Source of the DNA: Alphaproteobacteria bacterium
GTDB lineage: Bacteria; Pseudomonadota; Alphaproteobacteria; Micropepsales; Micropepsaceae
DNA length: 37,571 bases
Reading direction: 5' to 3'
Assembly: GCA_947473475.1 (NCBI GenBank)
Contig: CANJBZ010000038.1
Span: 1 to 37,571, forward strand
Shown: positions 1 to 9,341 of the stretch, piece after piece
Numbering within the stretch: position 1 is the first letter of the stretch
Layout of the letters: each line of letters begins with the position of its first letter
Translations under genes and position numbers: made by a program
The notes under the pieces: model-generated
The model's database searches: none
What the model was told of the DNA's origin: nothing
The model's input: the letters and a program-made list of their open reading frames with translations, nothing else

Positions 1-168
1 GGAATCGTGAAGCTGCCGGAAGGCACCGAAATGGTGATGCCCGGCGACAACATCGCGGTTGAAATCGAATTGATCCAGCCGATCGCCATGGAAGAGAAGC
101 TTCGTTTCGCCATTCGCGAAGGCGGCCGTACCGTCGGCGCCGGCGTCGTAGTCAGCATTATTAAATAA
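1..168 (+). CDS. tuf: Elongation factor Tu, C-terminal end (partial)
   Basis: The first 55 codons of the window read in frame as the end of domain 3 of EF-Tu, finishing with the typical segment around [11 protein letters not shown] and a TAA stop at 166-168. EF-Tu is the GTPase that brings aminoacyl-tRNA to the ribosomal A site. Only the C-terminal beta-barrel domain, which contacts tRNA, is present; the GTPase domain lies to the left of the window. It is followed 34 bases later by rpsJ, the usual tuf-rpsJ junction of proteobacteria, so it is likely co-transcribed with the S10 operon. The identity is clear even from this fragment. Confidence 0.97.
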   Translation, partial: GIVKLPEGTEMVMPGDNIAVEIELIQPIAMEEKLRFAIREGGRTVGAGVVVSIIK

Positions 169-202
169 GGACGAGGGCGGCTTTAGCCGTTAGGAGAACA
201 TC

Positions 203-511
203 ATGCAGGGCCAGAATATCCGTATACGGCTCAAAGCCTTCGACCACCGTATTCTCGATAACTCCACCAAGGAGATCGTGAATACGGCAAAGCGTACCGG
301 CGCACAGGTGCGGGGACCAATTCCCCTGCCGACGCGTATCGAACGCTTTACGGTCAATCGTTCGCCGCACGTAGACAAAAAAAGCCGTGAGCAATTTGAG
401 ATCAGAACACACAAACGGCTTCTCGACATCATCGACCCGACCCCGCAAACCGTGGACGCGCTTATGAAGCTCGACCTTGCGGCCGGCGTCGACGTCGAGA
501 TCAAACTCTGA
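203..511 (+). CDS. rpsJ: 30S ribosomal protein S10
   Basis: The 102-residue product has the normal S10 length and its signatures: an N-terminal strand with [10 protein letters not shown], the [21 protein letters not shown] loop (about residues 40-60) and the RLLDI segment near the end. S10 sits in the 30S head and, in many bacteria, also partners NusB in transcription antitermination. The ATG follows a GGAGAA Shine-Dalgarno at about 191-196. It is the first gene of the S10 operon and lies 34 bases after tuf, so the tuf promoter to the left probably drives it. Confidence 0.98.
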   Translation: MQGQNIRIRLKAFDHRILDNSTKEIVNTAKRTGAQVRGPIPLPTRIERFTVNRSPHVDKKSREQFEIRTHKRLLDIIDPTPQTVDALMKLDLAAGVDVEIKL

Positions 512-524
512 AGGCTTGCGAACA

Positions 525-1232
525 ATGCGCACCGGAGTCATCACACAGAAGTTGGGCATGACCCGCCTCTTTTTAGAGGATGGTCGTCACGTGCCCGTGA
601 CCGTTTTGAAGCTCGACAAATGCCAGGTCGTGGCGACGCGGACACCCGAAAAGGACGGCTATACGGCCGTGCAATTGGGTTCTGGGTTCGTCAAAGCCAA
701 AAGCGTTACGAAGCCGGAACGGGGTCATTTCGCCAAGGCCGAAGTCGAGCCGAAGCGGAAGGTCGCGGAATTCCGCGTCGATATGGCCAACATGCTGGAA
801 GTGGGCGATGAGATTCTCGCCTCTCACTTCCTCCCAGGCCAGAAGGTCGACGTGACTGGCATTACCATCGGCCGCGGTTTCACGGGCGCCATGAAGCGCT
901 GGAACTTCCGCGGTTTGGAGGCCAGTCATGGTGTGTCGATTTCGCACCGCTCACTTGGCGGTACGGGCGGACGCCAGGATCCCGGCAGGACGTTCAAGAA
1001 CAAGAAGATGCACGGCCATTACGGCGTCGAGCGCGTGACCACGCAAAACGTGGAAATCGCCAAAGTCGATGTCGAACGCGGTCTCATCATGGTGCGTGGC
1101 GCGGTGCCCGGTTCCAAGGGCGGCTGGGTCATGATCCGCGATTCGGTGAAACGTCCGCCTAAGGATGTTCCGCTGCCCGGGTCCATAAAGAAGCCGGAAA
1201 AAGCGGCGCAAGCCGAAGGAGCTGGGCAATGA
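525..1232 (+). CDS. rplC: 50S ribosomal protein L3
   Basis: The product is 235 residues when started at ATG 525, where the conserved [16 protein letters not shown] opening begins. An open frame runs 16 codons further upstream into rpsJ, but that extension is not L3-like. L3 is an early 23S rRNA binder near the peptidyl transferase centre. The conserved loop [17 protein letters not shown] is visible around residues 145-161. Gln151 corresponds to the glutamine that PrmB methylates in other proteobacteria (family knowledge). The C-terminal tail is Lys/Ala rich, as in other alphaproteobacteria. The 3' end overlaps rplD by 4 bases (ATGA), suggesting translational coupling. Confidence 0.97.
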   Translation: MRTGVITQKLGMTRLFLEDGRHVPVTVLKLDKCQVVATRTPEKDGYTAVQLGSGFVKAKSVTKPERGHFAKAEVEPKRKVAEFRVDMANMLEVGDEILASHFLPGQKVDVTGITIGRGFTGAMKRWNFRGLEASHGVSISHRSLGGTGGRQDPGRTFKNKKMHGHYGVERVTTQNVEIAKVDVERGLIMVRGAVPGSKGGWVMIRDSVKRPPKDVPLPGSIKKPEKAAQAEGAGQ

Positions 1233-1861
1233 AGACCAAGGTGCTCACGCTCGATGCCGGCGATGCCGGTGAGATCGAATTGAAGGACGAGATTTTCGGT
1301 CTCGAACCTCGCGCCGATCTGATTCAGCGGGTGGTGGTGTGGCAGCTCGCAAAGCGCCGCGCCGGCACGCACAAAACCAAGACGCGCGGCGAAGTGAACC
1401 GCACGACGAAGAAGGTCTATAAGCAGAAGGGCACCGGTTCAGCCCGTCACGGCGCGCGGTCTGCTCCGAACTATGTCGGCGGTGGTAAGGCCATGGCGCC
1501 TGTCGTTCGCAGCCACGAGTTCGATCTGCCGAAGAAAGTACGCGCCGCCGGTTTGCGTCATGTGCTTTCGTCAAAGGCCCGCGATTCCAAGATTATCGTC
1601 CTGGATGCCGCCTCCGTCGGCGACATAAAGACGAAGACCTTGGCGCAGCGTCTCGGCAAGCTCGGCAATGGCCATATGTTGATTGTGGATGGCGATTTCG
1701 AAGTGAACTTCGCGCTCTCCGCGCGGAACATCGCGAAAGTGTCGCTGCTGCCGGCAAGCGGTCTGAACGTCTACGACGTCATGCGCCGCGACACGCTGGT
1801 GCTGACAAAATCCGCTATTGCGGCGATCGAACAAAGACTTGGCTCGGAGCAGTCGTCATGA
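1229..1861 (+). CDS. rplD: 50S ribosomal protein L4
   Basis: The 210-residue product matches the usual L4 length. It has the extended internal loop with many basic residues ([20 protein letters not shown], roughly residues 50-70) that reaches into the peptide exit tunnel, followed by [18 protein letters not shown]4 binds 23S rRNA; in gammaproteobacteria it also represses its own operon, but no such leader can be judged here because the operon start is outside the window. It overlaps rplC by 4 bases and rplW by 4 bases. Confidence 0.98.
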   Translation: MKTKVLTLDAGDAGEIELKDEIFGLEPRADLIQRVVVWQLAKRRAGTHKTKTRGEVNRTTKKVYKQKGTGSARHGARSAPNYVGGGKAMAPVVRSHEFDLPKKVRAAGLRHVLSSKARDSKIIVLDAASVGDIKTKTLAQRLGKLGNGHMLIVDGDFEVNFALSARNIAKVSLLPASGLNVYDVMRRDTLVLTKSAIAAIEQRLGSEQSS

Positions 1862-2145
1862 CGACCCATTACGATGTCATCCTCTCCCCGGTTATCACGG
1901 AAAAATCGACACGGCTTTCGGAAACGAACCAGGTGGTTTTCCGGGTGACCAAGGACGCAACAAAGCCTCAAATCGCCAAAGCAGTGGAGACGCTGTTCAA
2001 GGTGAAGGTGAAAGCGGTCAACACGATCGTCACCAAGGGCAAGCAAAAGGCCTTCCGCGGAAAACGCTTTTATAAAAGCGACGTGAAGAAGGCGATCGTG
2101 ACGCTGGCCGAGGGCCATCAGATCGACGTAACGACGGGCCTGTAA
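1858..2145 (+). CDS. rplW: 50S ribosomal protein L23
   Basis: The 95-residue product has the L23 opening [14 protein letters not shown] and the conserved [13 protein letters not shown] segment. L23 lies at the exit of the ribosomal tunnel, where trigger factor and SRP dock. Start ATG 1858 overlaps the rplD stop; a frame extending 40 bases upstream lies inside rplD in another frame and is not L23. It sits 11 bases before rplB. Confidence 0.97.
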   Translation: MTTHYDVILSPVITEKSTRLSETNQVVFRVTKDATKPQIAKAVETLFKVKVKAVNTIVTKGKQKAFRGKRFYKSDVKKAIVTLAEGHQIDVTTGL

Positions 2146-2156
2146 GGAATAAAACT

Positions 2157-2993
2157 ATGGCACTTAAAACCTACAAGCCGGTTACGAATTCACAGCGCCA
2201 ATTGGTGTTGGTGGATCGCTCGGGACTGCACAAGGGCCCCCCGGTCAAGAAATTGACCGAAGGGCAGAAGCGCCCTGGTGGCCGTAACAATCTCGGCCGC
2301 ATCACGGTGCGCTGGCAGGGCGGCGGGCATAAGCAGGCCTATCGCATCATCGACTTCAAGCGGAACAGGCATGACGCTCCGGCGACCGTGCAGCACATCG
2401 AATACGATCCGAACCGCACATCGTTCATCGCGCTGATAAAATATCGCGACGGGGAGTTGGCCTACATCATTGCGCCGCAACGGCTTGCAGCGGGCGACAC
2501 CGTAGTTTCCGGCGACCGGGTTGACGTGAAGCCGGGCAATGCCATGCCGCTCTCGGCCATGCCGGTTGGCACGATTGTGCACAACATCGAAATGAAGCCG
2601 GGCAAGGGAGCGCAGGTTGCGCGCGCTGCCGGCGCCTACGCGCAATATCTCGGCCGCGACGCGGGCTTCGCCCTGTTGCGGTTGAATTCGGGTGAAGTTC
2701 GCCGCGTGCGTCTGGAATGCAAGGCCACGGTCGGTGCGGTCTCTAATCCCGATCACATGAACGAAGTCCTGTCCAAAGCGGGCCGTAACGTGTGGCGCAA
2801 CCGCCGTCCGTCCGTTCGCGGTACTGCGATGAACCCGATCGATCATCCGCACGGCGGCGGCGAAGGCCGCACCAAGGGTGGCCGTCACCCCGTAACGCCG
2901 TGGGGTAAGCCGACCAAGGGTGGCAAGACCCGTAAGAACAAGCGCACCACACGCGACATCGTTCGTTCGCGTCACGCCAAGAGCAAGGGCTAA
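2157..2993 (+). CDS. rplB: 50S ribosomal protein L2
   Basis: The 278-residue product has the expected L2 length. Visible motifs are the opening [15 protein letters not shown], the RNA-binding core [19 protein letters not shown] (about residues 41-60) and, near the C-terminus, [19 protein letters not shown]. The last includes the conserved histidine that approaches the peptidyl transferase centre (family knowledge). L2 bridges the subunits and binds 23S rRNA early in assembly. It lies between rplW and rpsS with an 11-base and a 3-base gap. Confidence 0.98.
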   Translation: MALKTYKPVTNSQRQLVLVDRSGLHKGPPVKKLTEGQKRPGGRNNLGRITVRWQGGGHKQAYRIIDFKRNRHDAPATVQHIEYDPNRTSFIALIKYRDGELAYIIAPQRLAAGDTVVSGDRVDVKPGNAMPLSAMPVGTIVHNIEMKPGKGAQVARAAGAYAQYLGRDAGFALLRLNSGEVRRVRLECKATVGAVSNPDHMNEVLSKAGRNVWRNRRPSVRGTAMNPIDHPHGGGEGRTKGGRHPVTPWGKPTKGGKTRKNKRTTRDIVRSRHAKSKG

Positions 2994-2996
2994 GTC

Positions 2997-3281
2997 ATGA
3001 CCCGTTCAGTTTGGAAAGGTCCCTTTGTAGACGGGTATCTGCTGAAGAAGGCCGATGCCCATCGCGGCTCCGGACGCAAAGACGTGATCAAGATCTGGTC
3101 GCGCCGCTCGACCGTCCTGCCGCAATTCGTCGGACTTACCTTCGGCGTCTACAACGGTCACAAACACATTCCGGTGCTCGTCACCGAAGACATGGTTGGG
3201 CACAAGTTCGGCGAGTTTTCGCCGACGCGTACCTTCCACGGTCATTCGGGCGACCGCAAAGCCACGAAGAAGGAGGGCTAA
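2997..3281 (+). CDS. rpsS: 30S ribosomal protein S19
   Basis: The 94-residue protein begins [18 protein letters not shown] and contains [27 protein letters not shown], both hallmarks of S19. It ends in [13 protein letters not shown] plus a basic tail. S19 forms a head complex with S13 and contacts the A-site tRNA region. The ATG is 3 bases after the rplB stop and the gene ends 2 bases before rplV, so these three are tightly packed. Confidence 0.98.
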   Translation: MTRSVWKGPFVDGYLLKKADAHRGSGRKDVIKIWSRRSTVLPQFVGLTFGVYNGHKHIPVLVTEDMVGHKFGEFSPTRTFHGHSGDRKATKKEG

Positions 3282-3283
3282 GC

Positions 3284-3730
3284 ATGGGTAAACCGGCACG
3301 GAAGCGCACGCTTTCCGAATCCCAGGCAAAGGCCGTGGGGCGGAACATCCGCACGTCTCCGCGGAAGCTGAATCTGGTGGCGCAGTCGATCCGCGGTCAA
3401 AGCGCGGAAGCGGCGCTTGCGACGCTTACCTTTTCACCCAAGCGCGTAGCGCGCATCGTGAAAAAGGTTCTGGAATCGGCGATTGCGAACGCTGAAAACA
3501 ATCACGATCTGGACGTCGACGATCTGGTCGTCTCGGAAGCCTCGGTCGGCAAGAACCTGATCATGAAACGCTTCCATGCGCGCGCACGCGGACGCGGCGC
3601 CCGGATCGAGAAGCCGTTTTCGCAAGTGACCATCGTGGTCGAAGAGAAACAGGAAGAGGCTAGGACCGAAGCGGTAAGACCCCCAAAGGGCAAGCGCGCC
3701 GGCAAGCCGGAAGTTAGGGAGCAGGCCTGA
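3284..3730 (+). CDS. rplV: 50S ribosomal protein L22 with long basic tail
   Basis: Start ATG 3284 gives [20 protein letters not shown] and 148 residues; the open frame extends further left only through rpsS in the wrong frame. The L22 core is clear: [16 protein letters not shown] near residues 22-37, the region for the beta-hairpin that lines the exit tunnel, and [26 protein letters not shown]. The last 25 or so residues (about 122-148) form a charged Lys/Arg/Glu-rich tail beyond the usual 110-125 residue length. Such tails are seen in some alphaproteobacteria. The stop overlaps the rpsC start in TGATG. Confidence 0.97.
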   Translation: MGKPARKRTLSESQAKAVGRNIRTSPRKLNLVAQSIRGQSAEAALATLTFSPKRVARIVKKVLESAIANAENNHDLDVDDLVVSEASVGKNLIMKRFHARARGRGARIEKPFSQVTIVVEEKQEEARTEAVRPPKGKRAGKPEVREQA

Positions 3731-4437
3731 TGGGTCAGAAGGTCAATCCGATCGGGCTCAGGCTCGGAGTCAACCGCACTTGGGATTCGCGCTGGTACGC
3801 GAACAAAAGGGAGTACGGAAAGCTCCTGCAGGAAGACATCAAGATTCGTGAATACCTGCACGACAAGCTGAAGCAGGCGGGCATCTCGCGCATCTTCATC
3901 GAACGCCCGCACAAGAAGTGCCGCGTGACGATTCACTCGGCGCGTCCGGGTGTGGTCATCGGCAAAAAAGGCGCCGACATCGAGAAGCTGAAATCCGATC
4001 TGTCCAAATACACGGACTCGGAAATTCATCTGAATATTGTCGAGATTCGTAAGCCGGAAATCGACGCCAAGCTGGTTGCGGACAATATTGCCCAGCAGCT
4101 CGAACGCCGCGTCGCCTTCCGTCGCGCCATGAAGCGTGCCGTGCAATCGGCCATGCGTCTTGGCGCGCAGGGCATCCGTATCAACTGCACCGGCCGTCTC
4201 GGCGGGGCTGAAATCGCCCGTATCGAATGGTACCGCGAAGGGCGGGTGCCACTGCACACGCTTCGCGCCGACATCGATTATGGCGTCTCGACCGCGAAAA
4301 CCACTTATGGCACCTGCGGCGTCAAAGTGTGGGTCTTCAAGGGCGAGATCATGGAACACGATCCGATGGCACAGGATAAGCGCCTGAACGAAGCAGCCGA
4401 CAGCTCCAGCCGCGGCAGCGCGCGTCCGGCAGCGTAA
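3730..4437 (+). CDS. rpsC: 30S ribosomal protein S3
   Basis: The 235-residue product begins [13 protein letters not shown], the invariant S3 N-terminus. A KH domain is visible with the motif [17 protein letters not shown] at about residues 76-92, followed by the C-terminal S3 domain ([19 protein letters not shown] and [31 protein letters not shown]). S3 lines the mRNA entry channel and contributes helicase activity with S4 and S5. It overlaps rplV by one base and precedes rplP by 15 bases. Confidence 0.98.
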   Translation: MGQKVNPIGLRLGVNRTWDSRWYANKREYGKLLQEDIKIREYLHDKLKQAGISRIFIERPHKKCRVTIHSARPGVVIGKKGADIEKLKSDLSKYTDSEIHLNIVEIRKPEIDAKLVADNIAQQLERRVAFRRAMKRAVQSAMRLGAQGIRINCTGRLGGAEIARIEWYREGRVPLHTLRADIDYGVSTAKTTYGTCGVKVWVFKGEIMEHDPMAQDKRLNEAADSSSRGSARPAA

Positions 4438-4452
4438 CAAAGGTCAATTGTC

Positions 4453-4866
4453 ATGCTTCAACCATCACGAACCAAATTCCGCAAACAGCATAAGGGCCGC
4501 ATCCACGGCGCTGCGAAAGCGGGCTTCTCGCTGGCCTTTGGCTCCTTCGGTCTCAAAGCGATCGAGCCAGAGCGCGTGACCGCCCGTCAGATTGAAGCAG
4601 CGCGCCGCGCCTTGACGCGTCACATGAAGCGCGCCGGCCGCGTTTGGATCCGTGTTTTCCCGGACGTTCCGGTGTCGAAGAAGCCCGCAGAAGTGCGTAT
4701 GGGCTCCGGTAAAGGCGCCCCGGAATTCTGGGTCTGCAAAGTCAAACCGGGACGCATCCTGTTCGAAGTGGATGGCGTCTCGCGTGAAACCGCCGAGGAG
4801 GCCATGCGCCTTGCGGCCGGAAAGCTTCCCATCGCGACGAAGTTCGTCGCGCGGCTCTCCGCATAA
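4453..4866 (+). CDS. rplP: 50S ribosomal protein L16
   Basis: The 137-residue product has normal L16 length and motifs: [16 protein letters not shown] at the start, [23 protein letters not shown] (about residues 45-66) and [21 protein letters not shown]16 organises the A-site tRNA region and the peptidyl transferase centre. It lies between rpsC and rpmC. Confidence 0.98.
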   Translation: MLQPSRTKFRKQHKGRIHGAAKAGFSLAFGSFGLKAIEPERVTARQIEAARRALTRHMKRAGRVWIRVFPDVPVSKKPAEVRMGSGKGAPEFWVCKVKPGRILFEVDGVSRETAEEAMRLAAGKLPIATKFVARLSA

Positions 4867-4876
4867 GGAACGTGTG

Positions 4877-5119
4877 ATGACGAAGGTAGCCAATTTTCGC
4901 GACCGCTCCGACGATCAGCTCAATGACGAGCTGACCAAGCTGAAGAAGGAGCAGTTCAATCTGCGTTTTCAGCGCGCGAGCGGGCAATTGGAAAACACGT
5001 CCCGTTTTCGGGTCGTGCGGCACGATATTGCGCGCATTATGACGGTTCTGGGCGCGCGTGCGTCCGGCGCCGAGGCGAAAAGCACCAAGCCGGCCAAGAG
5101 CGCCGGCGGTAAGAAATAG
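4877..5119 (+). CDS. rpmC: 50S ribosomal protein L29
   Basis: The start ATG 4877 yields 80 residues, [20 protein letters not shown], then [36 protein letters not shown], the two-helix L29 fold. The reading frame is open upstream through rplP, but that part is not L29. L29 sits near the tunnel exit next to L23. The C-terminal 20 residues are a Lys/Ala-rich tail beyond the usual 63-70 residues. The gene begins 10 bases after rplP and ends 11 bases before rpsQ. Confidence 0.96.
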   Translation: MTKVANFRDRSDDQLNDELTKLKKEQFNLRFQRASGQLENTSRFRVVRHDIARIMTVLGARASGAEAKSTKPAKSAGGKK

Positions 5120-5130
5120 GAGAAGCCGCG

Positions 5131-5385
5131 ATGCCAAAACGCGTGCTGCAAGGTGTGGTGGTGAGCGATGCGAACGCCAAGACCGTCGTGGTCAAGGTGG
5201 AGCGGCGCTTCATCCATCCGGTACTCGGCAAGACCGTGCGCCGTTCGAAGAAATATCACGCCCATGATGAAGCCAAGAGCTTCAAAGTCGGTGACATCGT
5301 TCGCATCCGGGAGTGCAAGCCGGTTTCCAAGCTGAAACGCTGGGAAGTCGTCGACCGTCCGGGCGAAGCCGAAGGAAAGGCGTAA
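5131..5385 (+). CDS. rpsQ: 30S ribosomal protein S17
   Basis: The 84-residue product shows the S17 OB-fold features: [26 protein letters not shown], then [19 protein letters not shown] and the segment [23 protein letters not shown]17 binds 16S rRNA early in assembly of the 30S body. It lies 11 bases after rpmC and 5 bases before rplN. Confidence 0.98.
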   Translation: MPKRVLQGVVVSDANAKTVVVKVERRFIHPVLGKTVRRSKKYHAHDEAKSFKVGDIVRIRECKPVSKLKRWEVVDRPGEAEGKA

Positions 5386-5390
5386 GTCCT

Positions 5391-5759
5391 ATGATCCAGA
5401 CAACGACAGAACTCGATGTGGCCGACAATTCCGGTGCGCGCCGAGTCATGTGCATCAAAGTGCTGGGCGGTTCGAGACGCCGGTATGCCGAGGTGGGCGA
5501 CACCATTGTCGTGTCGGTCAAGGAAGCGATTCCGCGCGGCCGCGTGAAAAAGGGCGAAGTGCTCAAGGCCGTCGTCGTGCGTACCGCCCATGGCGTGCGC
5601 CGTCCGGACGGTTCGCTGATTCGTTTCGACGGCAACGCCGCGGTGCTGGTGAATGCGCAGAACGAGCCGATCGGCACCCGTATCTTTGGCCCCGTGACGC
5701 GTGAGCTTCGGGCAAAGAATCATATGAAGATCATTTCGCTGGCGCCGGAGGTGCTCTAA
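5391..5759 (+). CDS. rplN: 50S ribosomal protein L14
   Basis: The 122-residue product starts [27 protein letters not shown], which fixes ATG 5391 as the start although the frame is open 26 codons further upstream through rpsQ. It continues with [30 protein letters not shown] and ends [22 protein letters not shown]14 contacts the 30S subunit and is the docking site for the silencing factor RsfS (family knowledge). Confidence 0.98.
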   Translation: MIQTTTELDVADNSGARRVMCIKVLGGSRRRYAEVGDTIVVSVKEAIPRGRVKKGEVLKAVVVRTAHGVRRPDGSLIRFDGNAAVLVNAQNEPIGTRIFGPVTRELRAKNHMKIISLAPEVL

Positions 5760-5761
5760 CG

Positions 5762-6079
5762 ATGCCCGCCAAAGTTAAAAAAGGCGATCGTGTGGTCGTC
5801 ACGTCTGGCCGGGACAAAGGTAAGTCCGGTGAAGTCTTGCGCGTATTCCCGACCGATGGGCGTGTGCTCGTCGCCGGTGTGAACGTGGTCAAGCGTCATC
5901 AGCGTCAGACCCCGCGCGCGCAAGGCGGCATCATTTCGAAAGAATTGCCGATTCATCTGTCCAAGATCGCTCATGTCGATCCGCAGACGGGTGGCCCCAC
6001 ACGTGTCGGTTTTAAAGTTTTAGCAGACGGACGCCTCGTGCGGTTCGCCAAGAAGTCCGGAGAGGTCCTCGATGTCTGA
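5762..6079 (+). CDS. rplX: 50S ribosomal protein L24
   Basis: The 105-residue product carries the KOW motif near its start ([25 protein letters not shown], residues 5-29), then [21 protein letters not shown] and [21 protein letters not shown]24 is one of the two assembly initiators of the 50S subunit. It begins 2 bases after rplN and overlaps rplE by 8 bases. Confidence 0.98.
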   Translation: MPAKVKKGDRVVVTSGRDKGKSGEVLRVFPTDGRVLVAGVNVVKRHQRQTPRAQGGIISKELPIHLSKIAHVDPQTGGPTRVGFKVLADGRLVRFAKKSGEVLDV

Positions 6080-6779
6080 GGCAGGTAGCCCAAAAGCGGG
6101 AAAGGCCCCGAAGAAGAAAGCCGAAGGCGGCGGCGGTGGGGGCGGTAAGCCTCCTGATAAGAAGGCCGAAGCCAAAGCTGCGAAGGCGTCGAGAAATTCC
6201 GGCCCGCCGGCTGGCGAGACCGCACATGATCCCAATTACGTTCCGCGGTTGAAGAAGCATTATCTGGATGTCGTGCGTCCGGAGCTTGTGAAGCAGTTCG
6301 GTTACAAGAACCTGCTCCAGGCGCCGCGCATCGAGAAGATCGTGCTGAACATTGGTGCGGGCGAGGGCGCTTCGGACACGAAGAAGATACAAAGCGCGCT
6401 GAACGATTTGACCGCGATTGCCGGCCAGAAGGGCGTTATCACGCGGTCCAAGAAAGCCATCGCGGCATTCAAGATCACGGCGGGCCGCCCCGTCGGTGTG
6501 AAGGTGACGCTGCGCAAAGACCGCATGTACGAGTTCCTTGACCGTCTGGTGACGACTGCGCTGCCGCGGGTGCGAGATTTCCGAGGCGTTTCGGGAAAGA
6601 GCTTCGACGGCAAAGGCAATTATGCGATGGGGCTCAAGGAGCACATCGTGTTTGTCGAAATCGACTACGACAAGACCGAGACGGTATGGGGCATGGATAT
6701 AATTTTTCAGACCTCGGCGCGCACCGATGACGAAGCCAAGGCGCTTCTCGCCGGTTTCCGCATGCCGTTTGTGATTTAA
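6072..6779 (+). CDS. rplE: 50S ribosomal protein L5 with N-terminal extension
   Basis: The L5 domain is unmistakable from about residue 55: [58 protein letters not shown] and [14 protein letters not shown]. Bacterial L5 is normally about 180-187 residues, but this product is 235. The extra 52 or so N-terminal residues are rich in Lys, Ala, Gly and Pro, including a run of seven Gly (residues 19-25). No ATG or GTG in frame offers a shorter start near the domain; only a TTG at 6249 does, and it would cut into the domain. The start overlaps the end of rplX by 8 bases. L5 contacts 5S rRNA and P-site tRNA. What the extension does is unknown. Confidence 0.95.
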   Translation: MSEAGSPKAGKAPKKKAEGGGGGGGKPPDKKAEAKAAKASRNSGPPAGETAHDPNYVPRLKKHYLDVVRPELVKQFGYKNLLQAPRIEKIVLNIGAGEGASDTKKIQSALNDLTAIAGQKGVITRSKKAIAAFKITAGRPVGVKVTLRKDRMYEFLDRLVTTALPRVRDFRGVSGKSFDGKGNYAMGLKEHIVFVEIDYDKTETVWGMDIIFQTSARTDDEAKALLAGFRMPFVI

Positions 6780-6802
6780 GCCCGGAAGGAGCGAACAGGC
6801 CA

Positions 6803-7108
6803 ATGGCCAAACTCAGCCAGATCAACCGTAACAACAAGCGGGTTAAGATGGCCGCGCAATACGCGGGCAAGCGCGCGGAGCTCAAGGCGAAGGCCGACGA
6901 TATGTCGGTGGCGCCGGAGGATCGGTTTGCGGCTCGTCTTAAGCTCGCCAAGCTTCCGCGCAATTCCGCGCCGACCCGCATACACAATCGTTGCGAATTG
7001 TCGGGCCGCGCAAAGGGCTATTATCGTAAGCTTAAATTGTCGCGCATCGCGCTTCGTGATCTTGGAAATTTCGGCCAGGTGCCGGGCATGACCAAGGCAA
7101 GCTGGTAG
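6803..7108 (+). CDS. rpsN: 30S ribosomal protein S14 (zinc-free form)
   Basis: The 101-residue product is the long S14 form without the four zinc cysteines; it has a single Cys in the motif [28 protein letters not shown] near the C-terminus. It begins [18 protein letters not shown]14 sits in the 30S head with S3 and S10. An AAGGAG Shine-Dalgarno lies at about 6785-6790. The 23-base gap after rplE is ordinary for this operon. Confidence 0.98.
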   Translation: MAKLSQINRNNKRVKMAAQYAGKRAELKAKADDMSVAPEDRFAARLKLAKLPRNSAPTRIHNRCELSGRAKGYYRKLKLSRIALRDLGNFGQVPGMTKASW

Positions 7109-7120
7109 GAGGGCCGAGAA

Positions 7121-7519
7121 GTGGCAATCAGCGACCCGATTGGCGATTTGTTGACCCGTATTCGTAACGGTCAGCTCCGCGGTCTTTCCAAGGTGTCCTC
7201 GCCGGCATCCAACCTTCGTGCGCGTCTGTTGGACGTGCTCAAGTCCGAAGGATACATTCGCGGCTATTCCGAGGTGGAATTGAAGGGGCAGCCGCGTGAG
7301 TTCGAGATCGAGCTTAAATATCACGAAGGCAAACCCGTGATCCGCGAGCTTAAGCGTATCTCGACCCCGGGACATCGCGTGTACAACTCCGTTGCGGACT
7401 TGAAGCCGCATCGTGGCGGCTTGGGCATTTCGATTCTGTCGACCCCGCAAGGCGTGATGTCGGATGCCGACGCGCGCGCCAAGCATGTCGGCGGCGAAGT
7501 ACTCTGCCGCGTGTTCTGA
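7121..7519 (+). CDS. rpsH: 30S ribosomal protein S8
   Basis: The 132-residue product starts at GTG 7121 ([18 protein letters not shown]), preceded by GGAGGG at 7108-7113. It ends with the conserved [32 protein letters not shown]8 is a primary 16S rRNA binder and, in enterobacteria, the translational repressor of the spc operon. Whether the same control exists here was not established; no S8-like target helix was searched for. It lies 12 bases after rpsN. Confidence 0.98.
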   Translation: MAISDPIGDLLTRIRNGQLRGLSKVSSPASNLRARLLDVLKSEGYIRGYSEVELKGQPREFEIELKYHEGKPVIRELKRISTPGHRVYNSVADLKPHRGGLGISILSTPQGVMSDADARAKHVGGEVLCRVF

Positions 7520-7533
7520 TTTAGGAGACGAAT

Positions 7534-8067
7534 ATGTCCCGTATCGGCAAATATCCCGTTCCGCTGCCAAGTGGCGTCACCGCGCAGGTGACCGATGGCA
7601 CGGTTTCGGTCAAAGGACCGAAGGGCGAGCTGAAGCTGAAACTGGTGCCGGAAGTGAACGCGGATATTAAGGACGGCGCAATTGCCGTCACACCGCGTGA
7701 ACAGTCGCAACGCGCTCGCGCGATGTGGGGCATGCAGCGAACGCTGGTGAACAATCTCGTCAAAGGCGTCACGGAAGGTTATACCGAACGCCTTGAGATT
7801 TCGGGCGTCGGCTATCGCGCCGCGGTTCAGGGCAAGAACCTGAATTTGCAGCTTGGCTTTTCGCACGACGTCAATCATCCGATCCCCGCTGGGATTCAGA
7901 TCGTCTGCGAAAAGCCGACGCTGATTACCATCACCGGGATCGATAAACAGCTTGTGGGCCAGGTTGCGTCCGAAATTCGCAGTTACCGTCCGCCGGAGCC
8001 GTACAAAGGCAAAGGCGTGAAGTATGCAAGCGAGCGCATCCGCCGCAAAGAAGGCAAGAAGAAGTAA
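7534..8067 (+). CDS. rplF: 50S ribosomal protein L6
   Basis: The 177-residue product has the two L6 repeats: [15 protein letters not shown] and SVKGPKGEL in the first half, [15 protein letters not shown] in the middle, and [42 protein letters not shown] at the end. L6 sits near the factor-binding site at the base of the stalk. An AGGAGA Shine-Dalgarno lies at about 7522-7527. Confidence 0.98.
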   Translation: MSRIGKYPVPLPSGVTAQVTDGTVSVKGPKGELKLKLVPEVNADIKDGAIAVTPREQSQRARAMWGMQRTLVNNLVKGVTEGYTERLEISGVGYRAAVQGKNLNLQLGFSHDVNHPIPAGIQIVCEKPTLITITGIDKQLVGQVASEIRSYRPPEPYKGKGVKYASERIRRKEGKKK

Positions 8068-8078
8068 CGAGAACCGAC

Positions 8079-8441
8079 ATGGCGAACCAAAAATCTCTCT
8101 TCGACCGCCGCAAACGCCGGGTGCGCTATCATATAGCGCAGGTCAGTGGCGGCCGTCCCCGTCTGTCCGTGTTCCGCTCGGGCAAACACATCTATGCGCA
8201 GCTTATCGACGATAAGCAGCAAGCGACCATTGCCACGGCAAGCTCCAGCGAGCAAACCAAGGACGGTCAGAAGGCCAAGACGTACAACGTCGCGGCCGCT
8301 TCCGAAGTCGGCAAGCTGATCGCGGCGCGTGCGCTGGAAAAAGGCGTCAAACAGGTCGTGTTCGACCGTGGCGGCTACATCTACCATGGGCGCGTGAAGG
8401 CGCTCGCCGAGGCGGCCCGCGAGGGCGGCCTGGAATTCTAA
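8079..8441 (+). CDS. rplR: 50S ribosomal protein L18
   Basis: The 120-residue product contains the L18 signatures [33 protein letters not shown] and the C-terminal [27 protein letters not shown]18 carries 5S rRNA into the 50S subunit together with L5. It is 11 bases after rplF and 31 bases before rpsE. Confidence 0.98.
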   Translation: MANQKSLFDRRKRRVRYHIAQVSGGRPRLSVFRSGKHIYAQLIDDKQQATIATASSSEQTKDGQKAKTYNVAAASEVGKLIAARALEKGVKQVVFDRGGYIYHGRVKALAEAAREGGLEF

Positions 8442-8472
8442 AGAACCAGGATTCTAATGAAAGGACATATCC

Positions 8473-9039
8473 GTGGCACGTGAACCCCGCGAGCGTGAGG
8501 ACCGCGAAAGCGAGTTCGTAGACAAGCTCGTGCACATCAATCGCGTCGCGAAAGTGGTGAAGGGCGGCCGGCGTTTTGGCTTTGCCGCGCTTGTCGTGGT
8601 TGGCGATCAACGCGGGCGCGTCGGCTTCGGCCACGGCAAGGCACGTGAAGTTCCGGAAGCCATCCGTAAAGCCACCGAAGCTGCGAAGCGTTCGATGATC
8701 CGCGTTCCGTTGAAAGACGGCCGCACGCTGCATCACGAGACCGCCGGTCATCATGGCGCAGGCAAGGTAATCGTGCGTCCGGCCGATCAGGGCACCGGCA
8801 TCATCGCGGGCGGTCCCATGCGTGCGGTGTTCGAGAGCTTGGGCGTTGGCGATGTTGTGGCCAAGAGCCTCGGCACCTCCAATCCCTACAACATGGTGCG
8901 CGCCACGTTCGACGCTCTGAAGCAGCAGCAATCGCCACGGCTGATTGCGCAGCGGCGCGGCAAGAGCGTGTCGGAAATCATTCAGCGCCGCGAAGGCCAG
9001 GGCAAAGACAAGGCCGAAGCCGCGGCCCAAGGGGCGTGA
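8473..9039 (+). CDS. rpsE: 30S ribosomal protein S5
   Basis: The 188-residue product starts at GTG 8473, with GAAAGGA upstream at 8459-8465. It has the S5 double-stranded-RNA-like N-terminal domain ([31 protein letters not shown], about residues 30-60) and the C-terminal domain with [19 protein letters not shown]5 affects decoding fidelity and is a site of spectinomycin-resistance changes in other bacteria. The C-terminus has a charged Ala/Lys tail. The stop lies 2 bases before the chosen rpmD start. Confidence 0.98.
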   Translation: MAREPREREDRESEFVDKLVHINRVAKVVKGGRRFGFAALVVVGDQRGRVGFGHGKAREVPEAIRKATEAAKRSMIRVPLKDGRTLHHETAGHHGAGKVIVRPADQGTGIIAGGPMRAVFESLGVGDVVAKSLGTSNPYNMVRATFDALKQQQSPRLIAQRRGKSVSEIIQRREGQGKDKAEAAAQGA

Positions 9040-9041
9040 AT

Positions 9042-9233
9042 ATGGCGAACGAAAAAAAGACGCTGACGGTCCGGCAGGTTAAAAGCCAGGCGCGTCGTCC
9101 GGCCTCCCAGGAACAAACCCTGAAAGGTCTTGGACTTGGCAAAATCGGCAGGGAAAGAATTCTTGAGGATACGCCTTCCATTCGCGGCATGATCCGCGTG
9201 GTGGCGCACCTCGTGAAGGTTGTTGGAGAGTAA
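9042..9233 (+). CDS. rpmD: 50S ribosomal protein L30
   Basis: ATG 9042 gives 63 residues, [20 protein letters not shown], then [29 protein letters not shown] and VAHLVKV, the L30 pattern. A GTG two codons upstream (9036) overlaps the rpsE stop, but the AAGGGG Shine-Dalgarno at about 9029-9034 fits ATG 9042 (7-base gap) and would leave only one base before the GTG. L30 is a small late-binding 50S protein. An 85-base palindromic repeat separates it from rplO. Confidence 0.96.
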   Translation: MANEKKTLTVRQVKSQARRPASQEQTLKGLGLGKIGRERILEDTPSIRGMIRVVAHLVKVVGE

Positions 9234-9240
9234 TACGATT

Positions 9241-9325
9241 TGTCATGGCCCGCGAAGCGGGGCATCCGGGCGAAGCGGTTGTGACGCAACGCCGGCGGCC
9301 TGAGCAGACCGGGCCGGAAATGACA
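9241..9325. repeat. Palindromic intergenic element between rpmD and rplO
   Basis: The 85-base element has terminal inverted repeats TGTCAT (9241-9246) and ATGACA (9320-9325), with inner GGCCCG and CGGGCC arms just inside. It fills the 108-base gap between rpmD and rplO, the widest gap inside the spc part of the cluster. It resembles the TGTCAT/CCGG-type intergenic repeats at 13995-14030 and 17039-17060, so it is probably a member of a dispersed repeat family. It has no coding potential. It may form a long hairpin in the polycistronic mRNA. Confidence 0.6.
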
Positions 9326-9341
9326 GAAAGCGATGGATGCC

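Noticed and set aside
477-524. Upstream extension of rplC inside rpsJ
   Set aside because: The 16 extra residues overlap rpsJ and are not L3-like; conserved L3 begins at ATG 525.
9036-9041. GTG start for rpmD two codons before the chosen ATG
   Set aside because: It would overlap the rpsE stop and be one base from the Shine-Dalgarno; ATG 9042 has proper spacing and the usual L30 start.
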